The position numbers were made by a program, and so were the translations under genes. A stretch of 64,000 nucleotides of DNA from Eurosta solidaginis (lineage: Eukaryota > Arthropoda > Insecta > Diptera > Tephritidae), in NCBI RefSeq assembly GCF_040869045.1, contig NC_090319.1:226958490-227022489 (forward strand), in the 5' to 3' direction. Below the pieces are notes generated by a model that was given only the letters and a program-made list of their open reading frames with translations, did no database searches and was not told where the DNA came from. Shown here one piece after another: positions 54,700-64,000 of this stretch (position 1 is its first letter; each line of letters opens with the position of its first letter).

Positions 54700-57410
54700 C
54701 AAGTAAGGAAGGTTAAGTTCGGGTGTAACCGAACATTACATACTCAGTTGAGAGCTATGGTGACAACATAAGGGAAAATAACCATGTAGGAAAATGAACC
54801 GAGGGAAACCCTGGAATGTGTATCAAATGAAAGGCGTTAAAGAGTATTTTATGAGGGAGTGGGTCATAGTTCTATAGGTGGATGCCATTTAGGGATATAG
54901 CCATAAAGGTGGATCAGGGTTGACTCTAGAATGCGTTTGTACGATATGGGTTTCAAATGAAAGGTGTTAATGAGTATTTTAAAAGGGAGTAATCCTTAGT
55001 TCCATAGGTGGACGCCATTTCGAGATATCGCCACAAAGGTGGACCAGGGGTGACCCTAGAATTTTTTTGTACAATATGGGTATCAAAAAAAGGTGTTAAT
55101 GAGTATTTTAAAAGGGAGTAATCCTTAGTTCCATAGGTGGACGCCGTTTCGAGATATCGCCATAAGGTGGACCAGGGGTGACCCTAGAATTTGTTTGTAC
55201 AATATGGGCATCAAACGAAAGGTGTTAATGAGTATTTTAAAAGGGAGTGGGCTTTAGTTCTATAGGTGGACGCCGTTTCGAAATATCGCCCTAAAGGTGG
55301 ACCAGGGGTGACTCTAGAATATGTTTGTACGATATGGGTATCAAATTAAAGGTATTAATAAGGGTTTTAAAAGGGAGTGGTGGTTGTTGTATAGGTGGTC
55401 GCCTTTTCGAGATATCGCCATAAAGGTGGACCAGGGGTGACTATAGAACGCGTTTGCACGATATGGGTATCAAATGAAAGGTGCTAATGAGTATTTTAAA
55501 AGGGAGTAATCCTTAGTTCATAGGTGGACGCGGTTTCGGTATATCGCCATAAAGGTAGACCAGGGGTAACCCTAGAATTTGTTTGTACAATATGGGTATC
55601 AAAAGAAGGGTGTTTATGAGTATTTTAAAAAGGAGTAATCCTTAGTTCCATATGTGGACGCCGTTTCGAGATATCGCCATAAAGGTGGAGCAGGGGTGAC
55701 CCTAGAATTTGTTTGTACAATATGGGTATCAAAAGAAAGGTGTTAATGAGTATTTTAAAAGGGAGTAGGCCTTCGTTCTATAGGTGTTCGCCTTTTCGAG
55801 ATATCGCCATAAAGGTGGACCAGGGGTGACTTTAGAATATGTTTTTACGATATGGGTATCAAATGAAAGGTGTTAATGAGTATTTTAAAAGGGCGTGGGG
55901 CTTAGTTCTATAGGTGGACGCCTTTTCGAGATATCGCCATAAAGGTGGACCAGGGGTGACTCCAGAATGAGTTTGTACGATATGGGTATCAAATTAAAGG
56001 TATTAATGAGAGTTTTAAAAGGGAGTGGTGTGAAGGCGTTTTCCAGATATCGACCAAAATGTGGACCAGGGTGACCCAGAACATCATCTGTTGGATACAG
56101 CTAATTTATTTATATATGTAATACCTGCCAAGATTTTAAGGGTTTTTTATTTCGCCCTGTAGAACTTTTTCATTTTCTTCTACTTAATATGGTAGGTGTC
56201 ACAACCATTTTATAAAGTTTTTTCTAAAGTTATATTTCGCGTCAATAAAACAATCCAATTACCTTACAATGTTTCATGCTTTTTTTCGTATTTGGTATAG
56301 AATTATGGCATTTTTTCATTTTTCGTAATTTTCGATATCGAAAAAGTGGGCGTGGTCATAGTCGGATTTCGTTCATTTTTCATACCAAGATAAAGTGAGT
56401 TCAAGTAAGCACGTGAACTAAGTTCATTAAAGATATGTCGATTTTTGCCCAAGTTATCGTGTTAACGGCCATGCGGAAGGACAGACGGACACCTGTGTAT
56501 AAAAACTGGGCGTGGCATCAACCGATTTCGCCCATTTTCACAGAAAACAGTTAATGTCATAAAATCTATGCCCCTACCAAATTTCAAAAGGATTGGTTAA
56601 TTTTTGTTCGACTTATGGCGTTAAAAGTATCCTAGACAAATTAAATGAAAAAGGGCGGAGCCACACCCATTTTGAAATTTTCTTTTATTTTTGTATTTTG
56701 TTGCACCATATCATTACTGGAGTTGAATGTTGACATAATTTACTTATATACTGTAAAGATATTAAATTTTTTGTTAAAATTTTACTTTAAAAAAAATTTT
56801 TTTTTAAAAGTGGGCGTGGTCCTTCTCCGATTTTGCTAATTTTTATTAGGCGTACATATAGTAATAGAAGTAACGTTCCTGCCAAATTTCATCACGATAT
56901 CTGCAACGACTGCCAAATTACAGCTTGCAAAACTTTTAAATTACCTTCTTTTAAAAGTGGGCGGTGCCACACCCATTGTCCAAAATTTTACTAATTTTCC
57001 ATTCTGCGTCATAAGTTCAACTCATCTACCAAGTTTCGTCGCTTTAGCTGTCTTTTGTAATGAATTATCGCACTTTTTCGGTTTTTCGAAATTTTCGATA
57101 TCGAAAAAGTGGGCGTGGTTATAGTCCGATATCGTTCATTTTAAATAGCGATCTGAGATGTGTACTCAGGAACCAGCATACCAAATTTCATCAAGATACC
57201 TCAAAATTTACTCAAGTTATCGTGTTAACGGGCGGACGGACGCACGGACGGACGGACGGACGGACATGGCTCAATCAAATTTTTTTTCGATCCTGATTAT
57301 TTTGATATATAGAAGTCTATATCTATCTCGATTCCTTTATATATGTACAACCAACCGTTATCCAATCAAACTTAATATACTCTGTGAGCTCTGCTCAACT
57401 GAGTATAAAA
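54700..57410 (-). mobile_element. DINE/Helentron-like element A', complete (duplicate of 431-3141)
   Basis: Same length (2711 bp) as element A and the same sequence except for a few substitutions, at a constant offset of 54,269. Nested features (hairpin, sub-terminal inverted repeats, tandem units, microsatellite) are all in the same places. The identity shows that duplication was recent. Confidence 0.85.
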
Positions 57411-60400
57411 CAAGTAAGGAAGGCTAAGTTCGGGTGTAACCGAACATAACATACTCAGTTGAGAGCTATGGAGACAAAATAAGGAAAATCAATCTGGGGT
57501 AACCCTGGAATGTGGTTGTATAACATGTGTATCAAATGAAAGGTATTAAAGAGTATTTTAAGAGAGAGTAGGCCATAGTTCTATGGATGAACGCCATTTA
57601 GGGATATCGCCATAAAGGTAGACAGGGCTGACTCTAGAATTTGTTTGTACGATATGGGTATCAAATGAAAGGTGTTACTGAGCATTTTAAGAGGGAGTGG
57701 GCCTTAGGTCTATCGGTGGACGCCTTTTCGAGATGTCCCCATTAAGGTGGACCAGGGGTGATTCTATAATGTGTTTGTACGATATGGGTATCAAATGAAA
57801 GCTGTTAATGAGTATTTTGAAAAGGAGTGATCCTTAGTTCCATAGGTGGACGCCGTTTCGAGATATCGCCATAAAGGTGGACCAGGGGTGTCTGTACGCT
57901 ATGTGCATCAAACGAAAGGTGTTACTGAGCATTTTAAGAGGGAGTGTGCATTAGGTCTATAGGTGGACGCCCTTTCGAGATATCGCCATTAGGGTGGGCC
58001 AGGGGTGACTCTAGAATGTTTGTACGATATGGGTATCAAACGAAAGGTGTTACTGAGCATTTTAAGAGGGAGTGGGCATTAGGTCTATAGGTGGATGCCT
58101 TTTCGAGATATCGCCATTAGGGTGGGCCAGGGGTGACTCTAGAATGTGTTTGTACGATATGGGTATCAAATGAAAGGTGGTAATGAGTATTTTAAAAGGG
58201 AGTAATCCTTAGTTCTATAGGTGGACGCCTTTTCGAGATATCGCCATAAAGCTGGACCAAGGGTGACTCTAGAATGTTTGTATGGTATGGGTATCAAACG
58301 AAAGGTGTTACTGAGCATTTTAAGAGGGAGTGGGCATTAGGTTTATAGGTGGACGCCTTTTCGAGATATCGCCATTAGGGTGGGCCAGGGTGACTCTAGA
58401 ATGTGTTTGTACGATATGGGTATCAAATGAAAGGTGGTAATGAGTATTTTAAAAGGGAGTAATCCTTAGTTCTATAGGTGGACGCCTTTTCGAGATATCG
58501 CCATTAGGGTGGGCCAGGTGTGACTCTAGAATGTTTGTACGATATGGGTATCAAACGAAAGGTGTTACTGAGCATTTTAAGAGGGAGTGGGCATTAGGTC
58601 TATAGGTGGACGCCTTTTCGAGATATCGCCATTAGGGTGGGACAGGGGTGACTCTAGAATGTTTGTACGATATGGGCATCAAACGAAAGGTGTTACTGAG
58701 CATTTTAAGAGGGAGTGGATATTAGGTCTATAGGTGGACGCCTTTTCGAGATATCGCCATTAGGGTGGGCCAGGGGTGACTCTAGAATGTTTGTACGATA
58801 TGGGTATCAAACGAAAGGTGTTACTGAGCATTTTAAGAGGGAGTTGACATTAGGTCTATAGGTGGACGCCTTTTCGAGATATCGCCATTAGGGTGGGCCA
58901 GGGTGACTCTAGAATGTGTTTGTACGATATGGGTATCAAATGAAAGGTGGTAATGAGTATTTTAAAAGGGAGTAATCCTTAGTTCTATAGGTGGACGCCT
59001 TTTCGAAATATCGCCATTAGGGTGGGCCAGGTGTGACTCTAGAATGTTTGTACGATATGGGTATCAAACGAAAGCTGTTACTGAGCATTTTAAGAGGGAG
59101 TGGGCATTAGGTCTATAGGTGGACGCCTTTTCGAGATATCGCCATTAGGGTGGGCCAGGGGTGACTCTAGAATGTTTGTACGATATGGGTATCAAACGAA
59201 AGGTGTTACTGAGCATTTTAAGAGGGAGTGGACACTTGGTCTATAGGTGGACGCCTTTTCGAGATATCGCCATTAGGGTGGGCCAGGGGTGACTCTAGAA
59301 TGTTTGTACGATATGGGTATCAAACGAAAGGTGTTACTGAGCATTTTAAGAGGGAGGGGGCATTAGGTCTATAGGTGGACGCCTTTTCGAGATATCGCCA
59401 TTAGGGTGGGACAGGGGTGACTCTGGTATGTTTTTGTACGATATGGATATCAAATTAAAGGTATTAATGAGGGTTTTAAAAGCGAGTGGCCCTTAGATGT
59501 ATATGTGAAGGCGTTCTCGCGATATCGACCAAAATGTGGACCAGGTGATCCAGAAAATCATCTGTCGGGTACTGCTAATTTATTTATATATGCAATACCA
59601 CTAACAGTATTCCTGCCAAGATTCCAAGGGCTGTTGATTTCGCCTTGTAGAACTTTTTCATTTTCTTCTACTTAATGTGGTAGGTGTCACACCCATTTTA
59701 CAAAGGTTTTTCCAAAGTTATATTTTGCGTCAATAAACCAATCCAGTTACCATGTTTCATCCCTTTTTTCGTGTTTGGTATAGAATTATGGCATTTTTTT
59801 CATTTTTCGTAATTTTCGATATCGATAAAGTGGGCGTGGTTATGGTCAGATTTCGCCCATTTTTTATACCAAGAAAAAGTGAGCTCAAGTAAGTACGTGG
59901 GCTAAGTTTAGTAAAGATATATCGGATTTTGCTCAAGTTATTGTGTTAATGGCCGAGCAGAAGGACAGACGGTGGACTGTGTATAAAAACTGGGCGTGGC
60001 TTCCACCGATTTCGCCCATTTTCACAGAGAACAGTTACCGCTATAGAATCTATGCTCCTACCAAATTTGAGAAGGATTGGTAAATTTTTGTTCGACTTAT
60101 GGCAATAAAAGTATTCTAGACAAACTAAATGAAAATGGGCGGAGCCACGCCCATTTTAAAATTTTCTTTTATTTTTGTATTTTGTTGCATCATATCATTA
60201 CTGGAGTTGAATTTTGACTTAATTTACTTATATACATTAAAGATATTAAATTTTTTGTTAAAATTTGAATTTAAAAAAAATTTTTTTTAAAAAGTGGGCG
60301 TGCTCATCATCCAATTTTGCTAATTTTTATTCAGCACATATATAGTAGTAGTAGTAACGCTCCTGCCAAATTTCATCATGATATCTTCAACGACTGCCAA

Positions 60401-60918
60401 ATTACAGCTTGCAAAACTTTTAAATTACCTTCTTGTAAAAGTGGGCGGTGCCACGCCCATTGTCCAAAATCTTACTAATTTTCTATTCTGCGTCATAAGT
60501 TCAACCCATCTACCAAGTTTCGTCGCTTTATCTGTCTTTTGTAATGAGTTATCGCACTTTTTCGGTTTTTCGAAATTTTCGATATCGAAAAAGTGGGCGT
60601 GGTTATAGTCCGATATCGTTCATTTTAAATAGCGATCTGAGATGAGTGCTGAGGAACCTACATACCAAATTTCATCAAGATACCTCAAAATTTACTCAAG
60701 TTATCGTGTTAACGGACGGACGGACGGACGGACGGACGGACGGACGGACGGACGGACGGACGGACGGACGGACATGGCTCAATCAAATTTTTTTCCGATC
60801 CTGATTATTTTGATATATGGAAGTCTATATCTATCTCGATTCCTTTATATATGTACAACCAACCGTTATCCAATCAAACTTAATATACTCTGTGAGCTCT
60901 GCTCAACTGAGTATAAAA
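57411..60918 (-). mobile_element. DINE/Helentron-like element B', complete (duplicate of 3142-6641)
   Basis: 3508 bp against 3500 in element B. The difference comes from two extra GGAC repeats at about 60714-60773. It is followed after a few bases by the start of the polymerase, as in copy 1. Tandem units run from about 57510 to 59510. Confidence 0.85.
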
Positions 60919-60924
60919 AATGGT

Positions 60925-61530
60925 ATGCCTTCATTTGTGTGCGAGTATTGTAACAAAGAATTTAAATATGATCGTAGTTTAAGACGACATATTAGAAACT
61001 ATCATGTGAAAGAAGTGAGTTGCAATGTATGCAAACAAAAGTTTAATAACATTCAAATGTTTTTAACACATAAACGTTTATAACATACAACTAACGCGGA
61101 TAACCCTATATATTGTGATTTGTGTGCAATTAATATCGCAAAAAAACAGTGGTCATATCACATACGGACTAATACACACAAACAAAAGGCTAGACAGAAC
61201 TGCAGTTCTAATGTTAAAAGCATTAAATCAGTATTCAATAAGCGAATCGAAACATTTGTATTTGAAAATAATGTAAAAGAGGATTTGATTGTTGAACACT
61301 TTTTTGCAACAATAAAAAAAGAACTTTGTAAAATTTTAAGAGAAAAACTAACTCATTATCAAAACATTAAGTTTAATTGCGAGCTGTTTTGTAAATATAT
61401 TTTGATTAAAGGAGTAGAGTGTTTGATGGAATTGAAATCACATCAAACAAAGATGATTTTGCTTGAATCAACTTCTACGGAAAATGATATTAATCTGTTT
61501 TACGAAGACCGGTGGGTCATTTTATCTTCA
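60925..61530 (+). pseudogene. DNA polymerase gene, 5' part (copy 4), cut by a DINE insertion
   Basis: Duplicate of 6647-7250. The start ATG is at 60925 (MPSFVCEYC). The three C2H2 fingers are present, with a frameshift after the second: the third finger and the frame 61120-61548 lie in another phase. Two single-base insertions distinguish it from copy 1 in this part (extra T near 61078, extra C near 61106). The gene breaks off at TTTATCTTCA (61530), where DINE element B'' begins; copy 1 runs on without interruption at the same point (7250/7251). Confidence 0.85.
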
Positions 61531-61531
61531 A

Positions 61532-64000
61532 CAAGTAAGGAAGGCTAAGTTCGGGTGTAACCGAACATAACATACTCAGTTGAGAGCTATGGAGACAAAA
61601 TAAGGAAAATCAATCTGGGGTAACCCTGGAATGTGGTTGTATAACATGTGTATCAAATGAAAGGTATTAAAGAGTATTTTAAGAGAGAGTAGGCCATAGT
61701 TCTATGGATGAACGCCATTTAGGGATATCGCCATAAAGGTAGACAGGGCTGACTCTAGAATTTGTTTGTACGATATGGGTATCAAATGAAAGGTGTTACT
61801 GAGCATTTTAAGAGGGAGTGGGCCTTAGGTCTATCGGTGGACGCCTTTTCGAGATGTCCCCATTAAGGTGGACCAGGGGTGATTCTATAATGTGTTTGTA
61901 CGATATGGGTATCAAATGAAAGCTGTTAATGAGTATTTTGAAAAGGAGTGATCCTTAGTTCCATAGGTGGACGCCGTTTCGAGATATCGCCATAAAGGTG
62001 GACCAGGGGTGTCTGTACGCTATGTGCATCAAACGAAAGGTGTTACTGAGCATTTTAAGAGGGAGTGTGCATTAGGTCTATAGGTGGACGCCCTTTCGAG
62101 ATATCGCCATTAGGGTGGGCCAGGGGTGACTCTAGAATGTTTGTACGATATGGGTATCAAACGAAAGGTGTTACTGAGCATTTTAAGAGGGAGTGGGCAT
62201 TAGGTCTATAGGTGGATGCCTTTTCGAGATATCGCCATTAGGGTGGGCCAGGGGTGACTCTAGAATGTGTTTGTACGATATGGGTATCAAATGAAAGGTG
62301 GTAATGAGTATTTTAAAAGGGAGTAATCCTTAGTTCTATAGGTGGACGCCTTTTCGAGATATCGCCATAAAGCTGGACCAAGGGTGACTCTAGAATGTTT
62401 GTATGGTATGGGTATCAAACGAAAGGTGTTACTGAGCATTTTAAGAGGGAGTGGGCATTAGGTTTATAGGTGGACGCCTTTTCGAGATATCGCCATTAGG
62501 GTGGGCCAGGGTGACTCTAGAATGTGTTTGTACGATATGGGTATCAAATGAAAGGTGGTAATGAGTATTTTAAAAGGGAGTAATCCTTAGTTCTATAGGT
62601 GGACGCCTTTTCGAGATATCGCCATTAGGGTGGGCCAGGTGTGACTCTAGAATGTTTGTACGATATGGGTATCAAACGAAAGGTGTTACTGAGCATTTTA
62701 AGAGGGAGTGGGCATTAGGTCTATAGGTGGACGCCTTTTCGAGATATCGCCATTAGGGTGGGACAGGGGTGACTCTAGAATGTTTGTACGATATGGGCAT
62801 CAAACGAAAGGTGTTACTGAGCATTTTAAGAGGGAGTGGATATTAGGTCTATAGGTGGACGCCTTTTCGAGATATCGCCATTAGGGTGGGCCAGGGGTGA
62901 CTCTAGAATGTTTGTACGATATGGGTATCAAACGAAAGGTGTTACTGAGCATTTTAAGAGGGAGTTGACATTAGGTCTATAGGTGGACGCCTTTTCGAGA
63001 TATCGCCATTAGGGTGGGCCAGGGTGACTCTAGAATGTGTTTGTACGATATGGGTATCAAATGAAAGGTGGTAATGAGTATTTTAAAAGGGAGTAATCCT
63101 TAGTTCTATAGGTGGACGCCTTTTCGAAATATCGCCATTAGGGTGGGCCAGGTGTGACTCTAGAATGTTTGTACGATATGGGTATCAAACGAAAGCTGTT
63201 ACTGAGCATTTTAAGAGGGAGTGGGCATTAGGTCTATAGGTGGACGCCTTTTCGAGATATCGCCATTAGGGTGGGCCAGGGGTGACTCTAGAATGTTTGT
63301 ACGATATGGGTATCAAACGAAAGGTGTTACTGAGCATTTTAAGAGGGAGTGGACACTTGGTCTATAGGTGGACGCCTTTTCGAGATATCGCCATTAGGGT
63401 GGGCCAGGGGTGACTCTAGAATGTTTGTACGATATGGGTATCAAACGAAAGGTGTTACTGAGCATTTTAAGAGGGAGGGGGCATTAGGTCTATAGGTGGA
63501 CGCCTTTTCGAGATATCGCCATTAGGGTGGGACAGGGGTGACTCTGGTATGTTTTTGTACGATATGGATATCAAATTAAAGGTATTAATGAGGGTTTTAA
63601 AAGCGAGTGGCCCTTAGATGTATATGTGAAGGCGTTCTCGCGATATCGACCAAAATGTGGACCAGGTGATCCAGAAAATCATCTGTCGGGTACTGCTAAT
63701 TTATTTATATATGCAATACCACTAACAGTATTCCTGCCAAGATTCCAAGGGCTGTTGATTTCGCCTTGTAGAACTTTTTCATTTTCTTCTACTTAATGTG
63801 GTAGGTGTCACACCCATTTTACAAAGGTTTTTCCAAAGTTATATTTTGCGTCAATAAACCAATCCAGTTACCATGTTTCATCCCTTTTTTCGTGTTTGGT
63901 ATAGAATTATGGCATTTTTTTCATTTTTCGTAATTTTCGATATCGATAAAGTGGGCGTGGTTATGGTCAGATTTCGCCCATTTTTTATACCAAGAAAAAG
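61532..64000 (-). mobile_element. DINE/Helentron-like element B'', truncated by window end
   Basis: Third copy of element B, matching 3142-5610 at a constant offset of 58,390 with hardly any difference visible. The plus-strand left end CAAGTAAGG follows an A at 61531, so the element sits in a minus-strand TT dinucleotide. The right end, and with it the rest of the polymerase if present, lies outside the window. Confidence 0.85.

Overview
This window is from a eukaryotic genome. It is AT-rich, gene-poor and made almost entirely of nested, mostly broken transposable elements. I see no intact host gene. BEL/Pao, Ty3/gypsy (Osvaldo-like and mag-like) and RNase-H-bearing non-LTR elements, a tRNA-headed SINE, and very abundant DINE/Helentron-like repeats with internal ~128-bp tandem units together point to a dipteran insect. 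A tephritid fruit fly is my best guess, inferred from family resemblance only. The setting looks like pericentromeric or other heterochromatic DNA.

Layout. (1) 1-6641: three head-to-tail DINE/Helentron-like elements on the minus strand (called C, A and B here). (2) 6647-13276: a decayed gene for a protein-primed-type family B DNA polymerase with N-terminal C2H2 zinc fingers, an exonuclease motif, an endonuclease VII-like zinc module, a palm domain and a recognisable 72-bp GT-AG intron. A minus-strand non-LTR element (8634-11457) splits it, with a 13-bp target duplication. (3) 14088-14789: an inverted partial copy of the same polymerase, cut by another DINE (14790-15756), followed by a 5'-truncated non-LTR tail (15757-16561). 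(4) 16562-34829: a BEL/Pao element whose pol is split by a complete Ty3/gypsy element (19180-31648) with very long LTRs of about 3.2 kb, a tRNA-Lys-type primer binding site and an AGAT target duplication. (5) 35660-36310: a long inverted repeat. (6) 36270-41970: remnants of a minus-strand mag-like gypsy element, invaded by a minus-strand non-LTR element (36410-38085) and by a ~2-kb TIR element (39573-41561) that carries a second TIR element inside it. (7) 41984-47860: a LOA-like non-LTR element with both ORFs recognisable; its ORF1 is interrupted by a SINE. (8) 47861-51050: AT-rich DNA with a short unidentified ORF, a solo LTR (49336-49999) and another polymerase C-terminal fragment. (9) 51051-64000: the DINE trio again (C', A', B') plus the 5' end of the polymerase, then one more B insertion that runs off the window.

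The block at 1-7250 and the block at 54265-61530 are near-identical copies at a nearly constant offset of about 54,270 bases, so a segmental duplication (or an unpurged haplotype in the assembly) frames the window. The extra DINE-B in the second copy lies inside the polymerase gene, and the first copy preserves the unoccupied site.

The most interesting item is the intron-containing, zinc-finger/exonuclease/endonuclease-VII/PolB gene. It occurs four times here in different states of decay. One DINE-B joins the gene's 5' end, DINEs also cut two copies internally, and another lies about 340 bp beyond a fourth fragment. Whether this gene belongs to a Polinton/adintovirus-like self-synthesising element or to something else cannot be settled from the window: no capsid, integrase or terminal repeats belonging to it were found.
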